A stretch of DNA of 64,000 nt from Tenacibaculum sp. Bg11-29 (GCF_002836595.1 NZ_PJBB01000003.1:4472371-4536370); one strand, 5' to 3'. Shown: positions 1 to 9,193, counted from the stretch's first letter. A program made the numbers and translations. Notes: generated by a model from the sequence alone, not told the origin.

Positions 1-2597
1 GATGCTGTAATTTTATTTCCTGATAAAAAATCTAACTGATTAGGCAACTCTAAAAGAACCTTATTTTGTACCGAATCATCTTCTTTTAATAAGAAATACA
101 TGTTTTTATCTTCATTAGGCATTTTTTTAAGCTTATTAAAATACACTGTTAAAGCCTGTGCTTTAGAAATATATAATCGCCTAGTTACCTTTTCTTTTTC
201 TCCAACAACACCAGTTGTATATGTAAACTCATGATCATCATTTTCAAACGAGAACGTTCCAGTATTATAAAAAGCTTTTACGCTTAGTTTCTTAAATGTA
301 TTCGCCTCACTATCTTCTATACATTCCTCTAATTCTATATTTTCTTTATGGTTTTGATTTAAAATAAATAAAAACAGTTCATTAGTATGATAATTAGCAA
401 AATCACCTTCGTTAAGAAAATCATCTTTAGTATACTCTCTTTCTAATGCATTTATTACATAAGGTAACATCTCGTGAGTATCATTTACCAACGCATACAT
501 ACAAGCTATGTTAAAACTCATAACTCCTCTTACCTTTCTAGATTCTTCAACCTTACTAAAATAAGGACTTAAGACTTCAACACCTTCTTTTAACTGATTA
601 CTTGCACAATAAGCAACAACAAGATTTGCAATTATGTTATCTGCTAAAATTCTTTCAGGGCTAAATTGTTTCTTATGCGCTAAAAACACATCAATAGTTT
701 CTTGAATTTTCCCAAGCCTAATTGAGCTCATAAAAAAAATATTTAGAGAGCTATTATTAGCTTCTAATTGTAAAGCATTTTTTGCGTAAATAGCAGCTTG
801 CTCATAATTTGATCTTGAAAAATAATGCGCTTCAGCTAAACGTAAAACAACAGTGAAATCTTCTGGGTATGCTAAAATAATATCCCTTTCTAATTCTAAA
901 ATTCTATCCCATTGTTTCTGAGAAGCACATCTTAAGAATTCAATTTTTAGAAGTTCCTCTTCAGGGGCAGTTGCTCCTACCTTAACCAACAAATCAATCA
1001 ATTCACTATTGTTTGCCTTGTGCGCCAGCATTAAAGGATTATTTCCATTATCACGTATAGCGTTTACATCAGCAGAAGCGTTAATTAATAATTTAGTAAT
1101 TTCAACTGCTTTATTTTCTATCGCATAATGTAAAGCTGTTGTTCCTTTTTCCCATCCTTCACTAGTTACACTTACATTAGGATTTGCTTCATAAGCTAAT
1201 AGTAAATTTACATCTTCTATATACACCTCTTTATCTCCTCTAGCATAAGAACATATACGCATTAAAATAGTTTTGCCATCTTCATCAAGATGATTTACAT
1301 CAACCTCTTTCTTAAGTAAAGCTTCTAAAAGAATTTTATTTTCGGAAACAAAAAATAATAGATTCTTATTTGATTTTTCACTTATATAAATAACATCTAC
1401 TACATCTGACTCAATACATTCTTTTAATACCTCAACATTTTCAGTTGGATTATTAAATAAATCTTCAATATTAAACTGCACTCCTTTTTCTTTGCATAAT
1501 TTAAGAATAGATAAATTCTTGCTTTCTAATGATATTTCGATAATCTTTTTAACAAGCCCTTTATCAGGAATTATCCCTTTCTCTAAGAATTCCTGTATTT
1601 TTAATAGATTGACTTCTTCTATCGCTTCTAAAAAAAACGCTCTACTCTCCTTTCTTTCATTTATTTTCTCAATACCTTTTTCAACATTAACAGAAGCCAA
1701 TTCTAAAATATTCCCTAATAAATCATCAAAATACTCCTCATCAACATATTCTTCTTCCTCATATTCTTTTTTATAAATTTCTAAAACGTCTAATATTTTT
1801 TGCTGAATAACTATATCTTCAGTATTACATAATGCAGGTGTAAAAAGTTCTTCCATACCATCTCCCCCGTCATTATTAAGCATATCTCCAGAAGCTTTTG
1901 CTAATAATTCAAGTAACGCCTGTGATTCAAATTTAGGAAAGTGAGAATCTATTAATTCATCTTGATTAGTTGAACTCCAAAATCGATGACCTGCATCATA
2001 ATACTCACAAGCTTTATAAAATTGTTTTACAACAGCAAGCTGAGCTTTTAAATCTTTCCTTTTTATAATTTCTTCTACGACAAAACTAGTTGCTTCAAAA
2101 TTAAAATAAATATTTTGTAATGTCATTTTAAAGATAGAAACCAACGAAGAAGATGATAGTTTATCTATGTGTTTTTTAAGGTACTCATCTAGTATTGAAA
2201 CAGTAACTAAACTTTCATCTTTCATTTTAACCCCTAAGAATTTAACAAAAGGGTGTTTATCGCTATTATAATAAATAGTTACTAGCTTTTTTAAAATAAG
2301 TATTCCTTTTTCAAACTGCGCTACATCCTCAGTCTTTAATTGCTCCATTGCAATTGAAAAAACAGAAAATTCATTTGATACTTCTACTTCTTTATAATCC
2401 TCTTCTAATTTCGTTAGAATAATAGCATCTACTTTTTCCTTCGCTATTTCTTTATTCTCAAAATCATTTATTTCTATGATGGGAGATTGCCCTAATACAC
2501 CACTAACAAGAATGTTATATTTTTTTTTAAGAGTTATTAAAAAATAGTGCGTTATTCCTTCTTTTTCTAAAGTGAAATATTTTTTAAAATTTTTCAT
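1..2597 (-). CDS. WGR-like / ankyrin / TPR repeat protein, 3' part missing
   Basis: The frame is open from the ATG at 2597 to the left window edge (about 865 residues), so the C-terminus is not visible. Residues 1-70 resemble a WGR domain (YFTLEKEG... then a G-x-L-G turn and an acidic helix). Residues about 430-560 are ankyrin repeats (DEDGKTILM, GTTALHYAIENKAVEI, NGNNPLMLAHKANNSELIDLL). Residues about 575-690 look TPR-like (FTVVLRLAEAHYFSRSNYEQAA). Bacterial WGR-ankyrin proteins are poorly characterised; a protein- or nucleic-acid-binding scaffold is inferred. It is transcribed away from the metal cluster, so membership in it is doubtful. Confidence 0.75.
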   Translation of the reverse strand, partial: MKNFKKYFTLEKEGITHYFLITLKKKYNILVSGVLGQSPIIEINDFENKEIAKEKVDAIILTKLEEDYKEVEVSNEFSVFSIAMEQLKTEDVAQFEKGILILKKLVTIYYNSDKHPFVKFLGVKMKDESLVTVSILDEYLKKHIDKLSSSSLVSIFKMTLQNIYFNFEATSFVVEEIIKRKDLKAQLAVVKQFYKACEYYDAGHRFWSSTNQDELIDSHFPKFESQALLELLAKASGDMLNNDGGDGMEELFTPALCNTEDIVIQQKILDVLEIYKKEYEEEEYVDEEYFDDLLGNILELASVNVEKGIEKINERKESRAFFLEAIEEVNLLKIQEFLEKGIIPDKGLVKKIIEISLESKNLSILKLCKEKGVQFNIEDLFNNPTENVEVLKECIESDVVDVIYISEKSNKNLLFFVSENKILLEALLKKEVDVNHLDEDGKTILMRICSYARGDKEVYIEDVNLLLAYEANPNVSVTSEGWEKGTTALHYAIENKAVEITKLLINASADVNAIRDNGNNPLMLAHKANNSELIDLLVKVGATAPEEELLKIEFLRCASQKQWDRILELERDIILAYPEDFTVVLRLAEAHYFSRSNYEQAAIYAKNALQLEANNSSLNIFFMSSIRLGKIQETIDVFLAHKKQFSPERILADNIIANLVVAYCASNQLKEGVEVLSPYFSKVEESRKVRGVMSFNIACMYALVNDTHEMLPYVINALEREYTKDDFLNEGDFANYHTNELFLFILNQNHKENIELEECIEDSEANTFKKLSVKAFYNTGTFSFENDDHEFTYTTGVVGEKEKVTRRLYISKAQALTVYFNKLKKMPNEDKNMYFLLKEDDSVQNKVLLELPNQLDFLSGNKITA

Positions 2598-2856
2598 GAA
2601 AATTATTTTTAAATATTGATAAGCTATAATTGCTTATTTCTATTCGTAAAAATACATTTATACATAAATATAGTGCCCCCTGTATATAGGGATTTTACTC
2701 TCACTACAAAGCGTATTTTCACAACACACAATTAAACTAAAACATGCTTATTTTCAAGTAAATACCTCTTAATATTATTTAATAATTGTTTTTTTACATT
2801 CTACATTAATTTATAAAACCGCATAAAAACACCTATTAACAAGGCACTTAGAACCA

Positions 2857-2901
2857 TAACGCAACTAAATAGCAATAGTTTATCGCTATTTAGTTGCGTT
2901 A
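2857..2901. repeat. 17-bp perfect inverted repeat upstream of metal cluster
   Basis: The arms 2857-2873 and 2885-2901 (core GCAACTAAATAGC / GCTATTTAGTTGC) are perfectly complementary around an 11-nt loop. No T-run follows, so this is not a standard terminator. It lies between two divergent genes and may be an operator or a structured element. The other 250 bases between 2598 and 2956 show only an imperfect CCCT..AGGG palindrome at 2678-2691. Confidence 0.7.
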
Positions 2902-2934
2902 AGTAATATAATTACCTACTTTTGACTAAAACTA

Positions 2935-2953
2935 AATAATAATTATCATTAAT
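2935..2953 (+). promoter_or_regulatory. Fur-like box
   Basis: The 19 bases ending three bases before the ATG at 2956 match 15 of 19 positions of the Fur consensus GATAATGATAATCATTATC, with the core AATTATCATTA intact. Iron control of the downstream cluster is an inference; the AT-rich background raises the chance of accidental similarity. Confidence 0.5.
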
Positions 2954-2955
2954 TA

Positions 2956-3279
2956 ATGAAAAATAGTCGTTTAAAAAATAGCATAACTTGTTTGCTTCTT
3001 GTAATTTTCATTTCTATGAAAATGGCAGGACTTCATATGCTATCTCATATAGACGACAAAGACCATACATTAGATTGTACTACTTGCGATTATGTTATTT
3101 CACATAACCTAACTCCTACACTTCCATTTAACGCTATAGATTATACATTTAAAGAAATTAAATATATTACTCAGGTAGAAAAAGTAAAAAACTATAGTTT
3201 TCTTAATTCAAGTACTCTTACTTCAGCTCAATTATTTTCTCGCCCTCCTCCCTCTTTATTACAAGAATTTCACTTATAA
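2956..3279 (+). CDS. small exported/membrane Cys-His protein at head of metal cluster
   Basis: 107 aa. A hydrophobic segment (residues 9-28, ITCLLLVIFISMKMAG) is followed by HMLSHIDDKDH and a CTTC pair with further His, then a tail ending in SRPPPSLL. Small proteins with an H...D-H...CxxC arrangement and a Pro-rich end often stand next to metal-linked TonB receptors in flavobacteria. A metal-binding or sensing role at the inner membrane is inferred. The Fur-like box directly before the ATG supports this start and iron-responsive expression. No named family is recognised. Confidence 0.7.
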   Translation: MKNSRLKNSITCLLLVIFISMKMAGLHMLSHIDDKDHTLDCTTCDYVISHNLTPTLPFNAIDYTFKEIKYITQVEKVKNYSFLNSSTLTSAQLFSRPPPSLLQEFHL

Positions 3280-3549
3280 TCTAACCACATTGTAAAAATT
3301 TACACAGGTTAACACGTAATGATTTTCAACCTATCTAAATATTAGAAATAAGCTAAAACAGCTGCTACACCACATTTTAAATAAATATTTAAAGGAAACA
3401 ATTTATTTAAAATAGCTAGCTACGCTATTGTTTATTTTAATAACCACACTACTCACATCATATTAAAAATAAGAAAGTTAACAACAAACCTAACATTAGG
3501 TGGTCTGTACTTATCTATTTTTCATATGCATAAAAAACGTTGCAACGAA
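3280..3549 (+). other. intergenic region before the peptide genes
   Basis: 270 bases without a gene. It holds a short inverted repeat ACCTAA-CA-TTAGGT at 3488-3501, a possible operator, and an imperfect AT-rich stem around 3399-3440. A promoter for the three peptide genes is expected here, but no convincing -33/-7 pair was found. Confidence 0.4.
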
Positions 3550-3608
3550 AGGGGGAGGCCGAAAACCCTATAACATAGAGTAGGTATAACTTTTTAAATA
3601 TTGTAGTC

Positions 3609-3716
3609 ATGAAAACTAAGAAATCAATTATTTCTAAAATTTTAGCTAACAAAGCAAAACAAGCTAGCGGAAGTATGCACTGTAGCAATTGCGGACATTG
3701 TTTCCATACTTTATAG
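3609..3716 (+). CDS. candidate RiPP precursor peptide, copy 1
   Basis: 35 aa, starting MKTKKSIISKILANKAKQ and ending SGSMHCSNCGHCFHTL. The basic N-terminal half looks like a leader helix; the C-terminal half holds three Cys and three His in HCSNCGHCFH, suited to metal binding or to Cys modification. It differs from copies 2 and 3 only at residues 3 and 10. Position directly ahead of a receptor/exporter gene set suggests a ribosomally made metallophore precursor (inference). It could instead be a small unmodified metal-binding protein. Confidence 0.8.
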   Translation: MKTKKSIISKILANKAKQASGSMHCSNCGHCFHTL

Positions 3717-3783
3717 CACTTTAAGGGGAAGCCGAAAACCTTATTAATAGAGTAGGCATATATAACTTATAAATATTATAATC

Positions 3784-3891
3784 ATGAAAAACAAGAAATC
3801 AATAATTTCTAGAATATTAGCAAACAAAGCAAAACAAGCTAGCGGAAGTATGCACTGTAGTAATTGCGGACACTGTTTTCACACCTTATAA
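3784..3891 (+). CDS. candidate RiPP precursor peptide, copy 2
   Basis: 35 aa, MKNKKSIISRILANKAKQ followed by the same SGSMHCSNCGHCFHTL tail as copy 1. The protein is identical to copy 3 although the DNA differs at several third positions, which points to selection on the peptide. It has its own copy of the conserved leader. Confidence 0.8.
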   Translation: MKNKKSIISRILANKAKQASGSMHCSNCGHCFHTL

Positions 3892-3964
3892 CATTAGGTT
3901 CAAAGGGGATACCGAAAACCTTGTTATTATTAATAGAGTAGGTACAACTTAAAATATCATAATT

Positions 3965-4072
3965 ATGAAAAATAAGAAATCAATAATTTCTAGAATCCTA
4001 GCTAATAAAGCAAAACAAGCTAGTGGAAGTATGCACTGTAGTAATTGCGGACACTGTTTTCACACGCTATAG
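3965..4072 (+). CDS. candidate RiPP precursor peptide, copy 3
   Basis: 35 aa, identical in protein to copy 2 despite silent DNA differences. It is followed within 15 bases by a strong intrinsic terminator, so the three peptide genes form a short transcript that is only partly continued into the downstream genes. Confidence 0.8.
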   Translation: MKNKKSIISRILANKAKQASGSMHCSNCGHCFHTL

Positions 4073-4086
4073 TTTTAAAATTAAAG

Positions 4087-4112
4087 CGGTAGAAGCAATT
4101 CTACCGTTTTTT
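4087..4112 (+). terminator. intrinsic terminator after the peptide genes
   Basis: Perfect 8-bp stem CGGTAGAA / TTCTACCG with a GCAA tetraloop, followed by six T. Placed between peptide genes and biosynthetic/transport genes it would give high peptide mRNA and lower read-through, as in many RiPP operons. Confidence 0.9.
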
Positions 4113-4140
4113 AAAATAGTGTTAAAAAAATAACAAAAAC

Positions 4141-4620
4141 ATGACGAAATTAACTGAAAGCCAATTAACAAATCTATTAAAGTTCAAAGACGTAAATGTT
4201 ATATCAAGGTTTATGGATATGTATGATGTTCCTGAAGCTGAAGTAAAAGATATTTTATCAGAGACGCTAAAATTTTTATACATAAGTCAAATCCCTGGAA
4301 TCTTCATACCTGATGATCTACTAATTATAGATGAAATGTGGCATAACCTAATTTTATTTACACCTCTGTATCATAAATTTAGTACAGAATACATGAACAC
4401 CCCTTACTTTCATCATCTTCCTGCTACAAAAACCGAAAAAGATCAAAAAAAACAAGAATTAAAAAATTCTCATGATTTATCACGAGAAAAATATTTAGAA
4501 AAACTAGAGTTTCTCCTATCAACAACCTATGATTATTTAGGAGAAGAAACAGTAGAAAAATGGTTTGAAGTATATCCAAAAAAATACAGTAAAGAAAATA
4601 TTAAAAAATTGAAAAAATAA
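4141..4620 (+). CDS. GRDP-like (W-H...HH) protein of the peptide cluster
   Basis: 159 aa, no signal peptide, cytoplasmic. The centre has IIDEMWHNLILFTPLYHKF followed by YMNTPYFHHLP, a W-H and H-H pattern reminiscent of the GRDP-like family (PF07173, glycine-rich-domain-containing proteins); this assignment is from memory of the motif. A charged helical tail follows. It is the first gene after the precursor terminator and its stop lies 3 bases before the next ATG, so the two are co-translated. A role in maturing or handling the peptide, perhaps as a metal-dependent enzyme through the conserved His, is inferred. Confidence 0.6.
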   Translation: MTKLTESQLTNLLKFKDVNVISRFMDMYDVPEAEVKDILSETLKFLYISQIPGIFIPDDLLIIDEMWHNLILFTPLYHKFSTEYMNTPYFHHLPATKTEKDQKKQELKNSHDLSREKYLEKLEFLLSTTYDYLGEETVEKWFEVYPKKYSKENIKKLKK

Positions 4621-4623
4621 GTA

Positions 4624-5550
4624 ATGAGTATCTTTCCAAAAAGAACCATACCAGGTAGCACTATCACTATACACTGGAATTTTAATACCTCTCATCTAAA
4701 AGACACACACTTATCACCTTTAGTTAAAATAGGAGTTAAAGACCCTAAAGGGAATATTACCATGCTTTTTGATAACCATGTTATTGCTTTTCCTAATTCT
4801 ACCGAAGACAAAGAAGATATAGAATCTATTAAAAAACCAAAATATTTAAATAAAAATATCCCCCTATTAGTAATCGCAGATTACCTTCAAGGCCCTTGCA
4901 AACGAGAAAAACTCGTAGAAATACTAACAAATATACAATCTGGACGTCATTACTATTTTACCTATAACGTTCCTAAAAATGGTCCTTTAGGAAAATATAC
5001 TCTTATTTCTGAAATTCACAATAACGGAAATATAAAATACTCTAAAACGGCTCTTGATGATCATTTTTGGGTAGAAGAGGTTTCTCTTATCTCTACTACA
5101 GGAAAGGGAGCAGAAAAAACAGCTTTAATTCATAACCATTCAAAAGAACCGACCCCTGTAAAAATCGTAAGAACGGCTATTGATTTAAAGGGACTTATGA
5201 AAACCGAAATTGAAGCTTTTGAAATGAACCCCGAAGAAACAAAACCCATTTTAATACATCAAGGTAAAGTCTTTTTACTTTATAATGAAGAACGTGAAAC
5301 ACTTAATTTAACAGAAGAAACAAATAGTTTTTTAATTAGAAACCAAGAAATACTATCTATAAATAAAAAAAACGGATCGGATTGTTTACTAAAAAAAGAT
5401 GATGATGAAGCTTTTTGGCTTTCACCTGAAGCTAAATACTTATGGGATAAATCTGATGGATTACTAAATAAAGATAGTCTATCTGAAAAAGAAAATGATG
5501 TATTGAAAGAAATGCAAGAACAAGGACTCATTAAACAAATAAAATTATAA
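4624..5550 (+). CDS. unknown 308-aa protein of the peptide cluster, possible RRE-like tail
   Basis: 308 aa without signal peptide. Residues 1-240 look beta-rich (GSTITIHWNF, LVKIGVKDPKGNITMLFDN) and hold a C-x-R-E-K segment. The last 65 residues (CLLKKDDDEAFWLSPEAKYLW..., then LSEKENDVLKEMQEQGLI) have the spacing of a PqqD-like peptide-recognition winged helix, a weak resemblance. It is probably coupled to the gene before it. With that gene it is the only candidate for a modifying system, since no DUF692, YcaO, radical-SAM or lanthionine enzyme is seen nearby. Function unknown. Confidence 0.6.
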   Translation: MSIFPKRTIPGSTITIHWNFNTSHLKDTHLSPLVKIGVKDPKGNITMLFDNHVIAFPNSTEDKEDIESIKKPKYLNKNIPLLVIADYLQGPCKREKLVEILTNIQSGRHYYFTYNVPKNGPLGKYTLISEIHNNGNIKYSKTALDDHFWVEEVSLISTTGKGAEKTALIHNHSKEPTPVKIVRTAIDLKGLMKTEIEAFEMNPEETKPILIHQGKVFLLYNEERETLNLTEETNSFLIRNQEILSINKKNGSDCLLKKDDDEAFWLSPEAKYLWDKSDGLLNKDSLSEKENDVLKEMQEQGLIKQIKL

Positions 5551-5597
5551 CAACAGAACCTCTATAATTTACAGAAGTTCTAAATATTAAAAATTTA

Positions 5598-7922
5598 ATG
5601 AAAGTTCTAAAACTACTACTCTGCCTATTAATAAGTAATTACGCGTATTCTCAAAATAAGAGTATTACAGGAGTAATTACAGATCATAAACAAATACCTC
5701 TTGCAGGAGTTCATGTACAAATACTAAAAGCAAACAAAGGAACCATTACCAATAAAAACGGTGCTTTCAAATTAAATAAATTATCAGAAGATAATTACAC
5801 ACTAGAGGTTTCTCATATAGGTTTTGAAACTAACTACACAACTGTAAATACATCTAAAGTAACTAAGGTAAAGATTAGCTTAACTCAAGAGCAAAATCAA
5901 CTCAACGAAATAGCCATTACAAGTAAATCAAAAACTCAACAAAAAAGAGAAAGTACCGCTAATGTATCAATAGTAAAAATGAAAAAATTTCGAGAGAGGA
6001 ATACAAATACTAGCGATATTGTTAAACAAATTCCTGGAGTAAACATTAGGCAAACAGGTGGTTTTGGAAGTAATGCAAAAATTTACGTAAACGGAATGAC
6101 TGGTAAATCTATACCTTTTTTTATAGATGGTATTCCACTATCTTATTTTGGATCAGGTTTAGGCTTAAACGCATTACCAGCAAGCTTAATAGATCAAATA
6201 GAAGTTTACAAAGGTGTTGTTCCTGTTAATCTGGGTGCTGATGCCCTTGGTGGTGGAGTAAATATTCTTACTCGAAAATCATATTCCGATTACTTCGATG
6301 CCTCTTACTCAGCTGGCTCATTTAATAGTCATAAAGTAAATGTTAATGGTCAATTCATAAACACCAATAAAAACTGGATGTTTGGAGTACACTCATTTTA
6401 TAACCATTCTGATAACGACTATAAAGTAGATGTTGAAATTCCTGATGAATTTGGAAATCCAAAACCTGTAACTGTTAAGCGTTTTCATGATAAGTTCTCA
6501 AATTACCTATTAAATTTTTATACAGGAGTTTATGATAAAACTTATGCTGATCGCTTCGTATTTAACATACGTTATTCGGGACTAGAAGATGATGTTCAAC
6601 ATAATGCAATTATGGCGCAACCCTACGGAAAAGTTACTTATGACGAAGCTACTTTAGGAGCATCTTTAGAGTATGAAAAAAAGGATATTCTAAATAATAC
6701 CGATATCAAATGGTATACAGCTTATAACAATACTAAAAGTAATTTTATAGATACCTCTTTAAACATATATACCTGGGATGGTAAAGTTTTTGGTCAACGA
6801 ACAGATGGTGGCGAAATCTCTACTTCGCGAAATAATTTAAAACTCACTTCACAAAACTTACTAAACAGAGTTAATGTAAAATATAGCCCTTGGTTAAAAG
6901 GTAATTTCACCTTAAATATGTTTTCAGCTTTGTCTAAGAGAATAGGTAAAGACCCAATTGCTGCCGAATTTTATGGAGAAGACTTTTTTGCGAACCCTAC
7001 CCGTCTTTTAAAAAATGCTACTGGTTTGGCATATGAACATAATTTTTCAAGAAATTTAACAACCTATACAGGTATCAAACATTTTTGGATGAATGCCAAC
7101 GGCTATGCAATTCAAAACCTAAAATACATTCCAAACAAACAAAAAGCAACAAATTTCGGGTTTCTACAATCCATCAGATATCGTTTTTCTAAAAAATTTC
7201 TGATAAAATCTTCTTACGAATATGCTACTAGACTTCCAGATGAAATAGAGCTTTTTGGTAATTTCACATTAGTAAAACCGAACCCTTTTTTAAAACCAGA
7301 GCAAAGTCATAATCTAAACTTAGGTTTTCAGTTAAACTCAAAAAAAATTAATTGGGATACCAATCTTTTTTATCGCAATACAGATAATGTTATTTGGCTA
7401 CGTACATCAAAATTTTACGCCCAATATCAAAACTTACTAAAATCACGTACTCTTGGTGTAGATACAGAAGTACGCTATCGCCCATTCAAAACACTTGATA
7501 TAAAAGTAAATGCGACTTATCAAGATTTAAGAAACCGTTCTCCTAAAAGTATTACAGGAGCTGTAAACAATCGTTATTTTAACGCAAGGCTTCCTAATAT
7601 TCCTTATTTATTTGGAAATGGAGAGATTCGATATCATAGAAAAAAATTTCTAAGTACAAAAAATAATATTTCAGTTTGGTGGTCTGCCAATTATGTTAAT
7701 GAATTTTATCTTTATTGGGCAGTAGACGGAAACAAAGATTTCAAAAATACAATCCCTTCTCAATTTACGCAGAATATAGGGGTAACTATTTCACACCCTT
7801 CTAATCATTGGGCGATTTCCTCAGAAATCACCAATATTTTCGACAAAAAAGTATTCGACAATTTTAGTGCACAACGTCCAGGAAGGGCATTTAGCATAAC
7901 ACTCAGAACCTTTATTAAATAA
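5598..7922 (+). CDS. TonB-dependent outer-membrane receptor
   Basis: 774 aa. A signal peptide ends near AYSQ (residue 19). Residues 21-95 form a CarboxypepD-regulatory-like domain (SITGVITDHKQIPLAGVHV). The plug follows at about 125-225 (DIVKQIPGVNIRQTGGFG, FIDGIPL, IEVYKGVVPVNLGADALGGG). The rest is a beta barrel ending in a C-terminal aromatic/basic strand. Receptors of this build import siderophores, haem or other metal complexes using TonB energy. Standing between the Cys/His peptide genes and an XusB-like lipoprotein gene, it is a good candidate for re-import of the metal-loaded peptide. Confidence 0.92.
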   Translation: MKVLKLLLCLLISNYAYSQNKSITGVITDHKQIPLAGVHVQILKANKGTITNKNGAFKLNKLSEDNYTLEVSHIGFETNYTTVNTSKVTKVKISLTQEQNQLNEIAITSKSKTQQKRESTANVSIVKMKKFRERNTNTSDIVKQIPGVNIRQTGGFGSNAKIYVNGMTGKSIPFFIDGIPLSYFGSGLGLNALPASLIDQIEVYKGVVPVNLGADALGGGVNILTRKSYSDYFDASYSAGSFNSHKVNVNGQFINTNKNWMFGVHSFYNHSDNDYKVDVEIPDEFGNPKPVTVKRFHDKFSNYLLNFYTGVYDKTYADRFVFNIRYSGLEDDVQHNAIMAQPYGKVTYDEATLGASLEYEKKDILNNTDIKWYTAYNNTKSNFIDTSLNIYTWDGKVFGQRTDGGEISTSRNNLKLTSQNLLNRVNVKYSPWLKGNFTLNMFSALSKRIGKDPIAAEFYGEDFFANPTRLLKNATGLAYEHNFSRNLTTYTGIKHFWMNANGYAIQNLKYIPNKQKATNFGFLQSIRYRFSKKFLIKSSYEYATRLPDEIELFGNFTLVKPNPFLKPEQSHNLNLGFQLNSKKINWDTNLFYRNTDNVIWLRTSKFYAQYQNLLKSRTLGVDTEVRYRPFKTLDIKVNATYQDLRNRSPKSITGAVNNRYFNARLPNIPYLFGNGEIRYHRKKFLSTKNNISVWWSANYVNEFYLYWAVDGNKDFKNTIPSQFTQNIGVTISHPSNHWAISSEITNIFDKKVFDNFSAQRPGRAFSITLRTFIK

Positions 7923-7969
7923 ATTAACCCTTAAACTCGAAAAAACGAGAGATTAAACACAGTAGAAAA

Positions 7970-9184
7970 ATGAAAAAACAATTTTTTAAGAAAATCACAA
8001 CACTATTATTTTACGTCGCATTAACTATAACAATGATAGGATGCAGCGATGATACCCCTTCTAAAAAAGATGACCCGAATCCAATTACCTTAAACTTTGG
8101 TATTACTACCGTAAGTGGTGCATGGCCTAATCAAACCTCTTACATACAAGGTGCTGAAGACTTAACTTTTTCTACCTTAGGAAATGAGAAAGCTTTAGAG
8201 TTAAATGGAAATGCAGGTACGGTTTCTTACAACAAAGCATTGTACGCATCACCTTTTGGTGCTCCTGCTACATTAGTTAAATACTCATTTAATGATAATG
8301 GAGACACTGTTGAAGAGGAACGAATTGTTGTTCCTGGAGCAAATACTTTTTCTACAGTTTATTTTGAAAACGAAAGCGTTGCCTATGCTTCTGTTGCTGG
8401 TGGTATTTCAAAGCTTATCATTTTTAACCCTACTACAATGCGTATTACAGGAGAAGTTGCATTAACATCAATTACCAAGAGGTTTCCTGAAGCTACTCGT
8501 ACCTATTATTTAGATATGATTGCACGAGATAGTAAATTATTTATGGGCTTGCATTACGAAAACAATTTCGCACCTTTAAACGATTCTGCTTATGTTGCCG
8601 TAATTGATTTAAACCAAAAAGTGGTAGAAAAAATTATATCTGACAAGAGAACAGGGATGGTTTTTGGAGGACAAGCAGCTAATGCAGGAATGATTAAAAC
8701 TACTAATGGCGACATCTATGTACAAGGTTTAGGAACTAAATTAAGTGGAGGTAACAGCCCTAGTGGACTCTTAAAAATAAGTAATGGACAAACTTCTTTT
8801 GATCCAGACTATTTTATGGATATGCAAAACGCTACAGGAAACGTGTGCTACGGAATCTACCAAATGCCCAATGGAAGAAGCTTTACCGCAAAGGTTGAAG
8901 ACGCAACTGATTTTTATGAATTTAAAACCAACCAGCCACAGTTTAAATATTTTGAGTTAGACCTTCAAAATAAATCAAGTTTAGGAGCTGTACCTGGGCT
9001 TCCAACAACCTATGGTTCTCGAAGAATGATAATACTTCCTTATAAGGATAATAAATTACTATTTACAACAGCTACGAATGATGAAAATGCCGTATTCAGC
9101 TTTGACACTACCTCAAACACATCTAGTAAATTATTTACTTCTAACGGAGGCTTCATCACAGGATTAGAAGACTTAAACAACTAA
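7970..9184 (+). CDS. surface lipoprotein, DUF4374 / XusB-like
   Basis: 404 aa. The lipobox TMIGC (Cys about residue 25) followed by SDD suits export to the cell surface in Bacteroidota. The body has repeated beta-propeller-like strands (VYFENESVAYASVAGGISKLIIF, AYVAVIDLNQKVV, MVFGGQAANAG). DUF4374 lipoproteins such as XusB of Bacteroides bind ferric siderophores beside a TonB receptor; the same pairing here supports capture of a metallophore. The family call rests on build and context, not on a search. Confidence 0.7.
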   Translation: MKKQFFKKITTLLFYVALTITMIGCSDDTPSKKDDPNPITLNFGITTVSGAWPNQTSYIQGAEDLTFSTLGNEKALELNGNAGTVSYNKALYASPFGAPATLVKYSFNDNGDTVEEERIVVPGANTFSTVYFENESVAYASVAGGISKLIIFNPTTMRITGEVALTSITKRFPEATRTYYLDMIARDSKLFMGLHYENNFAPLNDSAYVAVIDLNQKVVEKIISDKRTGMVFGGQAANAGMIKTTNGDIYVQGLGTKLSGGNSPSGLLKISNGQTSFDPDYFMDMQNATGNVCYGIYQMPNGRSFTAKVEDATDFYEFKTNQPQFKYFELDLQNKSSLGAVPGLPTTYGSRRMIILPYKDNKLLFTTATNDENAVFSFDTTSNTSSKLFTSNGGFITGLEDLNN

Positions 9185-9193
9185 TAAAAAAAC

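Larger units (their letters stand above)
3550..4072 (+). repeat. three tandem leader-plus-peptide units
   Basis: Three units of about 170-180 bp each contain a conserved leader and a 35-codon gene. The leaders (3550-3608, 3723-3783, 3902-3964) share CCGAAAACC and TAGAGTAGG about ten to twenty bases apart. A short stem can form in each: AGGG/CCCT in unit 1 and AAGG/CCTT in units 2 and 3, a compensatory change. The high identity of the coding parts suggests recent duplication or selection for dosage of the encoded peptide. Confidence 0.85.

Noticed and set aside
4141..5550. Either protein as a DUF692 (MNIO) enzyme
   Set aside because: Neither has the TIM-barrel length nor the His/Asp/Glu metal motifs of that family.
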